From NCBI GenBank assembly GCA_963738575.1, contig CAVTWY010000002.1, positions 558,001 to 622,000 of the forward strand: DNA of 64,000 bases. Direction: 5' to 3'. A program made the translations under genes and the position numbers. Below, piece by piece: positions 53,853 through 62,414 of the stretch. The stretch's first letter is position 1. Every line of letters begins with the position of its first letter. The notes beneath the pieces are model-generated. The model was given only the letters and a program-made list of their open reading frames with translations. It did not search any database and was not told where the DNA came from. Origin of the DNA: CAVTWY01 sp963738575 (GTDB lineage Bacteria; Pseudomonadota; Gammaproteobacteria; Burkholderiales; Burkholderiaceae_C).

Positions 53853-55082
53853 ATGGATTTTGGCTATTCACCCCGCACGCAAGAGCTTCAAGCCAAGCTA
53901 ACGCGCTTTATGGAAGAGCACATCTACCCATCTGAGAAACTCTGGTGGGACGAGCTTGAAGCCAACACGCGCGCGGGCAAACGATGGTCTCCATTGAACG
54001 TCATTGAAAACCTCAAGCCCAAGGCCCGCGCCCAAGGCTTGTGGAACCTGTTCTTGCCCGACAGCGACCAAGGTGCGCGGCTGGACAACCAGTCGTATGC
54101 GCCACTGGCTGAAATCATGGGCCGTGTGGCCTGGGCCAGTGAGGTCTTCAACTGTTCGGCGCCCGACACCGGCAACATGGAAGTGCTGGTGCGCTACGGC
54201 ACCCCCGAGCATCAAGCCAAGTGGCTCAAGCCTTTGCTGGCAGGTGAGATTCGCAGCGGCTTTGCCATGACCGAGCCGGCGGTCGCCTCGTCAGACGCCA
54301 CCAACATCGAATCGCGCATCGAACGCAACGGCAGTGACTACGTGATCAATGGCCGCAAGTGGTGGACCAGCGGCGCGGGCGATCCACGCTGCAAGATTTT
54401 GATCTTCATGGGCAAAACCGACCCGTCAGCTGCGCGACATTCGCAGCAATCCATGATCTTGGTGCCCCTGGACACGCCGGGCATCAACATCATGCGTCCG
54501 CTGAACGTGTTTGGGTACGACGACGCACCCCACGGGCACATGGAGATCGACTTTAAAAACGTGCGCGTGCCTGCCAGCAACATGCTGTTGGGTGAAGGCC
54601 GCGGGTTTGAAATAGCGCAAGGCCGCCTCGGGCCTGGGCGCATCCATCACTGCATGCGATTGATCGGCTTGGCCGAACGCTCACTTGAGTTGATGTGCAA
54701 GCGTGCCACCGAACGTGTGGCCTTTGGCAAAACCGTCGCACAACACAGCGTCACCCTGGAGCGCATCGCTCAAGCCCGTTGCATGATCGATCAAGCCCGA
54801 CTTTTGACGCTCAAAACGGCCTGGATCATGGACGTGGCGGGCAACAAGGTTGCCAAGAACGACATCGCCATGATCAAAGTGGTGGCGCCCAACATGGCCC
54901 TGCAAGTCATCGACTGGTCGATGCAAGTGCATGGGGCTGCTGGGGTCAGCCAAGACTTCCCGCTGGCCTACTACTACGCCCATGCCCGCACCCTGCGCTT
55001 TGCCGATGGCCCGGATGAGGTTCACCGCAACGCCATCGCCAAGTGGGAGCTTGGCAAGCTAGCCCCCAAGGCGGTTGCATGA
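53853..55082 (+). CDS. Acyl-CoA dehydrogenase (ACAD10/11-like)
   Basis: A 409-residue FAD flavoprotein. FAMTEPAVASSDATNIE and RKWWTSGAGDPRCKILIFMG are FAD-binding strands; RLGPGRIHHCMRLIGLAERSLELM and VHGAAGVSQDFPLAYYYAHARTLRFADGPDEVHRNAIA match the C-terminal domain. The long N-terminus (LTRFMEEHIYPSEKLWW) and absence of a canonical Glu at the end of the last helix suggest ACAD10/11-type members that act on 4-hydroxyacyl substrates. It overlaps the GST gene by four bases (ATGA). Confidence 0.92.
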   Translation: MDFGYSPRTQELQAKLTRFMEEHIYPSEKLWWDELEANTRAGKRWSPLNVIENLKPKARAQGLWNLFLPDSDQGARLDNQSYAPLAEIMGRVAWASEVFNCSAPDTGNMEVLVRYGTPEHQAKWLKPLLAGEIRSGFAMTEPAVASSDATNIESRIERNGSDYVINGRKWWTSGAGDPRCKILIFMGKTDPSAARHSQQSMILVPLDTPGINIMRPLNVFGYDDAPHGHMEIDFKNVRVPASNMLLGEGRGFEIAQGRLGPGRIHHCMRLIGLAERSLELMCKRATERVAFGKTVAQHSVTLERIAQARCMIDQARLLTLKTAWIMDVAGNKVAKNDIAMIKVVAPNMALQVIDWSMQVHGAAGVSQDFPLAYYYAHARTLRFADGPDEVHRNAIAKWELGKLAPKAVA

Positions 55083-55771
55083 TCGATGTCTACACATGGC
55101 CCACCCCCAACGGGCACAAGATCCACATCATGCTGGAAGAGTGTGGCCTCCCCTACCAGGCGCACGCGGTTGACATCGGCGCGGGCGATCAGTTCAAGCC
55201 TGAGTTTTTGGCCATCAGCCCCAACAACAAGATCCCAGCCATCGTCGACAGCGAAGGCCCCGACGGCAAACCGATGTCGCTCTTCGAGTCGGGCGCCATT
55301 CTGCTGTACCTGGCGGGCAAAACCGGCAAGTTCCTACCCACGTCCACACGCGCCAAGTACGAAGTGATGCAGTGGCTGATGTTTCAAATGGGCGGTGTTG
55401 GCCCCATGCTGGGGCAAACGCACCACTTCCGCATCTACGCCCCCGAAAAGATTGAATACGCCGTCCATCGTTACACCAACGAAACCAAACGTTTGTACGG
55501 CGTGATGAACAAGCGATTGGAAAACAGCCGGTTCATCGCTGGCGCCCAGTACTCCATCGCTGACATCGCCATCTACCCTTGGCTGCGCTCATGGCAGAAC
55601 CAGGGCATTGACTGGGCCGACTACCCGGCACTCAAGGCTTGGTTTGACTTGATCGACGACCGCCCTGCTGTGAAGCGCGGTGTGGCCGTGTTGGCTGATC
55701 GGCGCAAGCCCCTGGTGGGCGACAAGGCGCGGGCTGTCTTGTTTGGGCAAGAGCAGTACAAAGTGCGTTGA
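55079..55771 (+). CDS. Glutathione S-transferase (YghU/YfcG/Ure2p-like)
   Basis: A 230-residue GST. The thioredoxin-like N-domain begins IDVYTWPTPNGHKIHIMLEECGLPY, with NNKIPAIVD (cis-Pro) and LFESGAILLYLAGK (glutathione-binding Glu-Ser); the C-domain contains FIAGAQYSIADIAIYPWLRSW. The TPNGxKI motif without a catalytic Tyr/Cys is typical of the disulfide-bond-oxidoreductase YfcG/YghU class. It overlaps the acyl-CoA dehydrogenase gene (ATGA) so may handle thiol-linked metabolites from that pathway. Confidence 0.92.
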   Translation: MIDVYTWPTPNGHKIHIMLEECGLPYQAHAVDIGAGDQFKPEFLAISPNNKIPAIVDSEGPDGKPMSLFESGAILLYLAGKTGKFLPTSTRAKYEVMQWLMFQMGGVGPMLGQTHHFRIYAPEKIEYAVHRYTNETKRLYGVMNKRLENSRFIAGAQYSIADIAIYPWLRSWQNQGIDWADYPALKAWFDLIDDRPAVKRGVAVLADRRKPLVGDKARAVLFGQEQYKVR

Positions 55772-55792
55772 ACTTGCTTCGGGTCTTGCCCG

Positions 55793-55869
55793 TGGCCTGC
55801 CCGGAGGGACTCGAACCCCCGACCCCCAGCTTAGAAGGCTGGTGCTCTATCCAGTTGAGCTACGGGCAG
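55793..55869 (-). tRNA. tRNA-Arg (TCT)
   Basis: A 77-base tRNA with encoded CCA. On the minus strand the acceptor CTGCCCG pairs with CGGGCAG; D-loop AACTGGATA; anticodon stem CCAGC/GCTGG around the loop CTTCTAA, anticodon TCT; T-arm GGGGGTTCGAGTCCC. Decodes AGA and AGG. Confidence 0.96.
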
Positions 55870-55899
55870 TGTGTGCCGCTTTGAGCGGCGCAAGCCTGC

Positions 55900-55905
55900 A
55901 TTCTA
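55900..55905 (-). promoter_or_regulatory. -10-like box ahead of tRNA-Arg
   Basis: TAGAAT on the minus strand at 55905-55900; a TTGATG lies 19 bases upstream. Between this box and the tRNA (55875-55889) is a small hairpin GCCGCT/AGCGGC that would be in the tRNA leader. Confidence 0.4.
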
Positions 55906-55982
55906 GGGACACCATGGCGCGCAACATCAAAATGCGGCCTAGCATCAATGACTGACGCCCCGTAAGGCATCATCAGTCATTC

Positions 55983-57662
55983 ATGTCGCCCACCAACCAC
56001 CCATTGGACCCGCAAGAGCCGCCGCTGCCCGCCGACGCCGACGCCGACGCTGCAGCCGCACCCGCAGAGCCCGTGGCGCCCTTGGCGCCCATGGCGCCGC
56101 TTGCCAACCCGATATTTCGCATGCTTTGGTTGGCCTGGTTTGCCGCCAACACCAGCATGTGGATGAACGACGTGGCATCGGCTTGGTTGATGACGCAATT
56201 GACATCCAGCCCTGTGATGGTGGCACTGGTGCAGACGGCTTCGACGCTGCCCGTGTTTTTGCTCGGCCTGCCCTGTGGGGCTGTGGCCGACATCGTTGAC
56301 CGCCGCCGCTGGTTCATGTTTACGCAGTTGTGGGTGACAGTGACAGCGACGCTGTTGATGCTGGCCAGCATCACCGGCACGCTCGACGCCACCTTGCTGT
56401 TGGTGCTGGTGTTTGCCAACGGCATCGGTCTTGCCATGCGCTGGCCGGTGTTCGCGGCCATCATTCCCGACGTCGTGTCCAAGCGTGAACTAAGCGCCGC
56501 ACTGGCGCTCAACGGCGTCTCGATGAACATGGCGCGCATCATTGGCCCGTTGATTGTTGGGGGCCTGATTGCGACGGTGGGCACCGGCGCGGTCTATGCC
56601 CTCAATGCTGTGCTTTCGGTGGGGGCGGCGTTCATCATTTGGCGCTGGCCTTACAAGCCCCACGTCAGCGCCCTGCCAGGCGAGCGGTTCGTTGGCGCCA
56701 TGCGCGTTGGCGCGCAATACGTGCGCCAGTCGCAGCGCATGCGCGTGGTGTTGGCCAAAATCTTTGTCTTCTTTTTGCAGAGCTCGGCATTGGTGGCCCT
56801 GTTGCCATTGGTGGCCAAGCGATTGTCGGGTGCCCAGGGGGCAGCCACGTTTTCGATTTTCCTGATGCTGATGGGGGCAGGCGCAGTGGTTGCCGCACTC
56901 AAAATGCAGAGCCTGCGGGAGCACATGAACCGTGATGCGCTGGTGAACGTGGGGGTGCTTGCCCACGCAGGCGCGACCGCTGCGGTTGCCTTTGCCCCTC
57001 ACCCATGGATTGCGATGGTGGCCATGGTGGTGGCGGGCGCCGCCTGGATCAGCGTTGCCAACTCACTCACCCTAAGTGCCCAGTTGGCGCTGCCCAATTG
57101 GGTTCGGGCGCGTGGCATGTCGATGTACCAAATGGCATTGATGGGCGGCAGTGGCGTGGGCGCTGCGCTGTGGGGTTATGTCGCGTCGCTCACCTCGGTT
57201 CGAACCAGTTTGGTGGCGGCAGCAGCAACGGCCATGGTGTTGTTGTGGGTGATGCAGCGATGGCACATCGAGGCCACGGATGAGCCCGACCTGACGCCGC
57301 AGCGGCCGTGGGCAGAACCCACGACCGCCTACGACGTGGATCAAGATGCGGGCCCCGTCATGGTGACCGTGGAATACATCGTTCATGATGATGATCATCA
57401 CGCCTTCACAGCCGTGATGGCGGAAAGCCGTCGTGCGCGGTTGCAACTGGGCGCGCTGTCTTGGGGCCTCTTTCGCGACACCAAGGACCGTCAGCGATTT
57501 ATCGAGTACTTTGTCGACGAAACATGGACCGAGCATCGCAGACGATTTGATCGTGTCACCACCGCCGACGTGCAACTGCGGGAACGACGCCTGGCGTTTC
57601 ATCGAGGCACTGAGCCACCCAAAATAGAACGATTCCTGGGCCAGTCCATGCGTGACATCTAG
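55983..57662 (+). CDS. MFS exporter of the DUF894/EntS type with C-terminal ABM-like domain
   Basis: A 559-residue protein. Residues about 1-45 are Asp/Ala/Pro-rich and disordered. Residues about 45-435 carry twelve hydrophobic segments of an MFS transporter (NPIFRMLWLAWFAANTSMWMND, PVFLLGLPCGAVADIVDRRRW, the MFS motif A). Residues about 455-545 form a soluble domain (VMVTVEYIVHDDDHHAFTAVM, QLGALSWGLFRDTKD, EYFVDETWTEHRRR) resembling a ferredoxin-like antibiotic monooxygenase/NIPSNAP fold, as seen in DUF894 transporters. Substrate unknown; EntS relatives export siderophores. It begins after tRNA-Arg and ends ahead of tRNA-Pro. Confidence 0.9.
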   Translation: MSPTNHPLDPQEPPLPADADADAAAAPAEPVAPLAPMAPLANPIFRMLWLAWFAANTSMWMNDVASAWLMTQLTSSPVMVALVQTASTLPVFLLGLPCGAVADIVDRRRWFMFTQLWVTVTATLLMLASITGTLDATLLLVLVFANGIGLAMRWPVFAAIIPDVVSKRELSAALALNGVSMNMARIIGPLIVGGLIATVGTGAVYALNAVLSVGAAFIIWRWPYKPHVSALPGERFVGAMRVGAQYVRQSQRMRVVLAKIFVFFLQSSALVALLPLVAKRLSGAQGAATFSIFLMLMGAGAVVAALKMQSLREHMNRDALVNVGVLAHAGATAAVAFAPHPWIAMVAMVVAGAAWISVANSLTLSAQLALPNWVRARGMSMYQMALMGGSGVGAALWGYVASLTSVRTSLVAAAATAMVLLWVMQRWHIEATDEPDLTPQRPWAEPTTAYDVDQDAGPVMVTVEYIVHDDDHHAFTAVMAESRRARLQLGALSWGLFRDTKDRQRFIEYFVDETWTEHRRRFDRVTTADVQLRERRLAFHRGTEPPKIERFLGQSMRDI

Positions 57663-57726
57663 CATGCCCGGGCGGTGCGTGCGCGTGGCAAATCACGGCT
57701 GTTGCGGGCTGGGCAGACGTCTTAGG

Positions 57727-57803
57727 TGGTCGGGGTGGTGGGATTCGAACTCACGACCTACTGCTCCCAAAGCAGTTGCGCTACCAGGCTGCGCTACACC
57801 CCG
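57727..57803 (-). tRNA. tRNA-Pro (TGG)
   Basis: A 77-base tRNA with encoded CCA. On the minus strand the acceptor CGGGGTG pairs with CACCCCG; anticodon stem CTGCT/AGCAG around TTTGGGA, anticodon TGG; T-arm GTGAGTTCGAATCCCAC. Decodes CCN family codons. Confidence 0.96.
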
Positions 57804-57812
57804 AAGCCTTCC

Positions 57813-57818
57813 ATTGTA
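57813..57818 (-). promoter_or_regulatory. -10-like box ahead of tRNA-Pro
   Basis: TACAAT on the minus strand, ending 9 bases before the mature 5' end, a common spacing for tRNA promoters. The -35 is weak. Confidence 0.4.
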
Positions 57819-57912
57819 TCGGAAATGAAGCCTTCCGCATGGCGGAACCTTTGCCAGCAAGCTAGGCGTACACCCGATTGAAGGGCGTGTACCGGTGCCG
57901 TTACATTGCGGC

Positions 57913-60534
57913 ATGAGCGTCCAAGAAGCAACTGTCGACGCGCGACCCTTTGGTGTGGCCACCTTCACGCTGCTGGTGGCGGCAACCTTGCTTGCCTCAC
58001 GCCTTTCCCTGACGGTGCCTGGGCACGAAGACGCGCAAATTGTCGCGATGTGGCTACCCTCAGGATTGAGCATGGCAGCCGTGTATTGGTACGGCGCCAA
58101 AGCAGCCCCTGCTGTTTTTGCGGGCTATGTCGTCAATGGCCTCCTGCACGACTTTTCGGTACCCAGTGCGCTTTTTGTATCGACGGCCGGGGTGGGTGTC
58201 GTCGCCGAGGCGCTGCTGGGCGCTTTTTTGCTTCGCAGAGCCAAGGCCGACCTTGAGTTGCACTATGGGTTGCGTGCTGCCGTCGTTTTGATGGTGCTGG
58301 CCGTGCTGATTGCACCCATCGCCGCGGCAGTGATGGGCACGCTCTCGCTGTACTGGCACGCTGGGGTGCCGGCCACGCATTTGATGCGAAATTTTGCAGT
58401 TTGGTGGACGGGCAACGCCGTGGGCGTGTTGATCATGTTTCCTGCCACCCTGTACCTTGTCTTTGCCCGGCAGGCAATAAAGTCTTGGCGCTTGGCGCAA
58501 GCAGGCCCGCTTGTCATCGCCGTGGTGTTGACAGCCACTATTTTTGTGCTTGTCGACGCCCGCCAATCAGGAGCTCACGCGTTTGAGTACCTGGTCTTTC
58601 CGTTTTTGGCGTGGGGCGCTATCACCATGTCAACCTCGCAGGTTGCAGCGATGAATCTGCTGGTGGTCGCAACGGCAACCACCGGCACGGCGTGGGGCCT
58701 CGGGCCCTACGCATCCTCCGACGGTGCCACCAACATGTGGCTCTTGCAAGCCTTTGTGTGCACTGCCGTCGCCACCGCCTTGATTTTGAGGGCACTGACC
58801 GCCGATCAAGTTCGCAGTGACGACCAACAACGGCTGCTGGCACAGCGGTTCCACGCGGCCGCCGACCGCAACCCAAGTGCAGTCATGCTGTTGCACACAT
58901 TGCCCCCGCTGTCGGTTGCACGCGATGACTTTGCAATTGCATTTGCCAACGAACAGGCCAAAGTGATGTTGCCGCGACTCCGTAAAGAGGGGCCACTGTG
59001 TTTGAGCGAAGTGCTTGAACATGGCATGCGAGACCGCTGCCTGGGTCGCTACCTCGACGCTGCGGCCCACAAACAGGGCCTCGACGAAGAAGACGAAGTG
59101 GACTTGCCTCACGTTGGCAGTCGCTGGTGGCGCCACCAAGCCGTGCCATTGGATGACGGGCTCATGGTCACCATCACCGATGTGACGGATGCCAAGCGCA
59201 CCCTCCAAGAGGCTGGCCACCTGGCGTCACACGATTCGCTAACCGATCTGCCCAACCGTGCTCGACTCCATGACGACCTGGACCGCGCCCTTGAAACCGC
59301 CAAGCTGTCGCACCATCTGGTGGCTGTGCTTTTTCTCGACTTGGACAACTTCAAGTTCATCAATGACGGCCATGGTCATGACGTCGGCAACACGGTGCTC
59401 ATCGAGGTCGCAGCGCGACTCAAGCAGTGCATTGGCGCACAGGGCTTGGTGTCTCGGCCCGGTGGGGACGAGTTTGTGGTGCTTGTTCAAGGCGTCAAGC
59501 AAATGGCCGAGGTTGAGCGGGCAGCCCACAACCTTGTGGCTGACCTCGCACGCCCGATGCAGCTTGGCGCCCGCGAGCTGAGCATCACGTGCAGCATCGG
59601 CATTGCGGTGTACCCCTTTGATGCTGTTGATCGCTACGCATTGATGCGCTTTGCAGACACCGCGATGTACCAAGCCAAACGGACCGGAAAAAACCGCTAC
59701 CAGTTCTTCGACAGCGGCATGAACGACAACCTGCGGCATCGGGTCGCCATTGAAGATGCCTTGCATGGTGCCTTCGATCGCAACGAATTTTCCCTGGTGT
59801 ATCAAGCGCAATGGTCTGTCAAGACTGGTGCATTGGTGGGCGTTGAGGCGCTGCTGCGTTGGACCCACGCCAAATTGGGCACCGTGCCACCCGATCAGTT
59901 CATTCCCGTGGCTGAGGCGCTGGGCATGATGGCTGAATTAGGGCCATGGATAGTCCAGACGGCATGCAAGCAGTGCCAGGTATGGCGCGATTCTGGCTAC
60001 CACGTGCCGAGAATCGCAGTCAACCTGTCAAGCCAGCAACTCGATGCCCGCATGGCCGGCGTGATTCGCGACGCGTTGGCGGACGCAAAAATTGACGCCA
60101 GCAGTTTGGAGCTTGATCTGACAGAAAGTCGCACTGCGCAGGACGTGGGGCGCAACAAAGCAACGTTGCATGAACTGAGCGCCATGGGCGTGAGCATGGT
60201 GATTGACGACTTTGGCACGGGCAACGCGTCGCTCAGCTATTTAAAGTTGCTGCCTATCACGGCTGTCAAGATTGCCCCGAGCTTCGTGCGCGGCGCGGCG
60301 CAATCACCCGACACGCGGCAAGTCTTGACGGCCGTGGTTGCACTGGCCCGCCATTTGTCGTTGCGATGCGTCGCCAAAGGCGTTGAGACCAAAGCCGAAC
60401 TGGAGCTGCTTCGCTCGATCCACTGCGACGAGTGCCAGGGCCACTTGTTTGGCCAACCCATGCCAGCGAACGAACTGGCTGGAATGCACTTGACGGGCAA
60501 CATGCCCGTGGGGATCGTTGGAGCCCATGGATGA
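57913..60534 (+). CDS. MASE1-GGDEF-EAL protein with degenerate EAL domain
   Basis: An 873-residue c-di-GMP protein. Residues 1-295 are a multi-helix MASE1 sensor (MWLPSGLSMAAVYWYGAKAAPAVFAG); 300-430 a PAS-like linker; 435-600 a GGDEF domain with FLDLDNFKFIND and intact GGDEF at 517-521, but no RxxD inhibitory site; 610-855 an EAL domain with EAL at 645-647, NLSSQQ and DDFGTG kept. Key residues differ: LDLTES (D735, usually Glu), KIAPS (A788, usually Asp) and AKGVET (K822, usually the catalytic Glu). I infer an active cyclase and an inactive or binding-only EAL. ATG 57913. No partner genes adjoin it. Confidence 0.9.
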   Translation: MSVQEATVDARPFGVATFTLLVAATLLASRLSLTVPGHEDAQIVAMWLPSGLSMAAVYWYGAKAAPAVFAGYVVNGLLHDFSVPSALFVSTAGVGVVAEALLGAFLLRRAKADLELHYGLRAAVVLMVLAVLIAPIAAAVMGTLSLYWHAGVPATHLMRNFAVWWTGNAVGVLIMFPATLYLVFARQAIKSWRLAQAGPLVIAVVLTATIFVLVDARQSGAHAFEYLVFPFLAWGAITMSTSQVAAMNLLVVATATTGTAWGLGPYASSDGATNMWLLQAFVCTAVATALILRALTADQVRSDDQQRLLAQRFHAAADRNPSAVMLLHTLPPLSVARDDFAIAFANEQAKVMLPRLRKEGPLCLSEVLEHGMRDRCLGRYLDAAAHKQGLDEEDEVDLPHVGSRWWRHQAVPLDDGLMVTITDVTDAKRTLQEAGHLASHDSLTDLPNRARLHDDLDRALETAKLSHHLVAVLFLDLDNFKFINDGHGHDVGNTVLIEVAARLKQCIGAQGLVSRPGGDEFVVLVQGVKQMAEVERAAHNLVADLARPMQLGARELSITCSIGIAVYPFDAVDRYALMRFADTAMYQAKRTGKNRYQFFDSGMNDNLRHRVAIEDALHGAFDRNEFSLVYQAQWSVKTGALVGVEALLRWTHAKLGTVPPDQFIPVAEALGMMAELGPWIVQTACKQCQVWRDSGYHVPRIAVNLSSQQLDARMAGVIRDALADAKIDASSLELDLTESRTAQDVGRNKATLHELSAMGVSMVIDDFGTGNASLSYLKLLPITAVKIAPSFVRGAAQSPDTRQVLTAVVALARHLSLRCVAKGVETKAELELLRSIHCDECQGHLFGQPMPANELAGMHLTGNMPVGIVGAHG

Positions 60535-60561
60535 CGTCTCAACCGGCTGCGCCAAAACCGC

Positions 60562-61089
60562 TTAGCCCTCTTTGTCCGTTCTTTGCAGCGTCTCTCTCGG
60601 CGGAGACAACGACACCGCGTTGGCAACCGCGATGCATTGCTTGATGTGTTGTTCGCAAACGTGACGCAACGCCGAATACGTGAGCACTGCAGACAATGCC
60701 TGCCCCGCCAGTGGTACGTATTTTGTGGCCTGCTGCGTGCTTAGGCGAACGCCCACCAGCCGCAAAGCTTTGATGACCAGTTCCCTCGTCACGATGCGCC
60801 CCACCAGCAGGCCTCCAGCGGCAGTCAGTGCTTTGTAAACCACCAGCTGGCGATCAGGGGATAGTTTTTCAATCTGCGCCTGCGACAAGCCAAAGTGGTC
60901 ATTGATCTGAGGCAGCACCTTGATCAATACACCGATGTCGGTGACCCAATCAAGTCCGGGGATTGGGATCATCGCCACCCCGGCCGCAAGCAGCGCTTGG
61001 CGCTTGACGAGATTGCGGCAGTGCTTGGCTGCGCTCTCAATTTGCGCAGGCGTGCTGGGGATGAGTTGCAGTTGATGGGTAACTGTCAT
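60562..61089 (-). CDS. Small DUF697-like membrane-associated protein
   Basis: A 175-residue protein. Residues 24-110 contain IESAAKHCRNLVKRQALLAAGVAMIPIPGLDWVTDIGVLIKVLPQINDHFGLS-type features (quoted only in part: IPIPGLDWVTDIG), reminiscent of DUF697/YcjF proteins that carry one or two membrane-hugging helices with a P-G-x-D turn. A second helical region (TAAGGLLVGRIVTRELVIKAL, VPLAGQALSAVLTYSALRHV) follows. No catalytic motif. It lies 34 bp after rnfH, possibly co-transcribed. Function unknown. Confidence 0.75.
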   Translation of the reverse strand: MTVTHQLQLIPSTPAQIESAAKHCRNLVKRQALLAAGVAMIPIPGLDWVTDIGVLIKVLPQINDHFGLSQAQIEKLSPDRQLVVYKALTAAGGLLVGRIVTRELVIKALRLVGVRLSTQQATKYVPLAGQALSAVLTYSALRHVCEQHIKQCIAVANAVSLSPPRETLQRTDKEG

Positions 61090-61123
61090 GGTGCCTGACT
61101 GACGTCTCTCGATCGCGTGGCCA

Positions 61124-61426
61124 TCATTCGGTTCTGGCAACCCGTTTCGCTTTTTTGTTGAGCGCGTGCCGATGTCGACGCGCGGCCATGGGCTCCATCG
61201 CCAAGGGACGGTAGACTTCGACACGGTCGCCTTCACATAGCGGCCAATCGGTCGGCCGGAGCCGACCCCAAACGCCAACGCTGTACAACCCAGGGCGCCA
61301 GTGCGGTACATGAACCAGCGCATCAGCCACGGTCGACGCCAAGGGCAACTGCAGTCGGCGATGCTCCACCGCGCGGGCCTGAAGGCAAATCATCAAGTCA
61401 ATCCTCAGGGTTGCGCCAGTCGACAT
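61124..61426 (-). CDS. rnfH: RnfH-family ubiquitin-like protein
   Basis: About 100 aa. A beta-grasp fold: LRIDLMICLQARAVEHRRLQLPLASTVADAL at the N-terminus and VGVWGRLRPTDWPLCEGDRVEVYRPL, the latter (x-GDRVExYRPL) being the RnfH signature. The C-terminal tail is basic. The ATG at 61426 overlaps the ratA stop as TGATG. RnfH is encoded with ratA near smpB in most proteobacteria; its role is not settled. Confidence 0.92.
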   Translation of the reverse strand: MSTGATLRIDLMICLQARAVEHRRLQLPLASTVADALVHVPHWRPGLYSVGVWGRLRPTDWPLCEGDRVEVYRPLAMEPMAARRHRHALNKKAKRVARTE

Positions 61427-61875
61427 CAACGCGGCCCATGCACGGCGTCAGCACGCGCCACAAAGGCGTCCACGAGCGAGGCCGCGATTCGGTCAAACAC
61501 TGGCGCGACGACAGCGTCGAGGGCTCGACTCGCAAAGGCATAACGCAAGTCGAATTCAACGCGACAACCTGGTGCGGCGCTGGGTTCGCCCAGTGGCGTG
61601 AATTGCCACACGCCATCGAGCATCGAGAAGGGTCCGTCCACCAGCGTCATGGTCATCCGTCGGTCAGCGAATGACTCGTTGCGCGTGGTGAACGCGTGGG
61701 TGATACCCCCAAATGCCATGTGCAGCCGCGCCACCGTGATGCCGCCCTCCGTGGACAAAACCTCGCCCCGCGCGCACCAAGGTAAAAACGCAGGGTACGA
61801 CGTCACATCGGCCACGAGCTGCGCCATTTGCGTCGCCGAATGCCACAACAAGACGGATTTCTGAACATGCTTCAT
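61426..61875 (-). CDS. ratA: RatA-type START-domain protein (ribosome-associated toxin/CoQ10 family)
   Basis: A 149-residue START/polyketide-cyclase-like protein. It begins MKHVQKSVLLWHSATQMAQLVADVTSYPAFLPWC, the signature of RatA (YfjG), with GFITH-like GGITHAFTTRNES and RVEFDLRYAFASRALDAVVAPVFDRIA at the C-terminus. E. coli RatA binds 50S and blocks subunit joining; other members bind ubiquinone (Coq10). Its ATG at 61875 lies 15 bp from the divergent smpB start, the conserved arrangement. It is coupled to rnfH. Confidence 0.93.
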   Translation of the reverse strand: MKHVQKSVLLWHSATQMAQLVADVTSYPAFLPWCARGEVLSTEGGITVARLHMAFGGITHAFTTRNESFADRRMTMTLVDGPFSMLDGVWQFTPLGEPSAAPGCRVEFDLRYAFASRALDAVVAPVFDRIAASLVDAFVARADAVHGPR

Positions 61876-61890
61876 ACAATGCACCGCATT

Positions 61891-62364
61891 ATGTCCATAG
61901 TCGACAACCGCCGCGCCCGCCACGAATACGACATCGAAGAACGATTCGAGGCAGGCATCATCCTGGAAGGATGGGAGATCAAGGCCATCCGTTCAGGCCA
62001 GGTTCAACTCAACGAGGGCTATGTCGTCATACGCCAAGGTGAGCTCAACCTCATCGGTTGCCGCATTGATCCCCTGCGCTCGGCGTCCACGCACGTCAGT
62101 CCGTTGGCCGACCGCACGCGCAAGCTCTTGATGCACAAAGAGGAGATTCGGCGGCTGATTGGCAAGGTGGAGCAGCGTGGCTTCACGATCGTACCGTTGA
62201 ACCTGCACTTCAAGGGTGGGCGCGTCAAAGTGGATATTGCGCTGGCCAAAGGGCGTGCTGAGCACGACAAACGCGACGTACAGAAAAAGCGCGATTGGGA
62301 GCGTGAAAAGGGCCGACTGATGCGCCACAAGGTGTCCTCCGGCAAGTCGTCGCGCGACAGTTGA
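61891..62364 (+). CDS. smpB: SsrA-binding protein SmpB
   Basis: About 157 aa. It binds tmRNA for trans-translation. Signature stretches: DNRRARHEYDIEERFEAGIILEGWEIKAIR, ISPLADRTRKLLMHKEEI-like SPLADRTRKLLMHKEEI and FKGGRVKVDIALAKGRAEHDKRD. The C-terminal tail is basic as usual. ATG 61891 is used; ATG 61879 is also in frame. Divergent from ratA. tmRNA itself is not in the window. Confidence 0.95.
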   Translation: MSIVDNRRARHEYDIEERFEAGIILEGWEIKAIRSGQVQLNEGYVVIRQGELNLIGCRIDPLRSASTHVSPLADRTRKLLMHKEEIRRLIGKVEQRGFTIVPLNLHFKGGRVKVDIALAKGRAEHDKRDVQKKRDWEREKGRLMRHKVSSGKSSRDS

Positions 62365-62414
62365 TGGGGCAGCCGGTGACGAGTGTGGGCATGTTGAGTG
62401 CCTGATCTTGCGCT

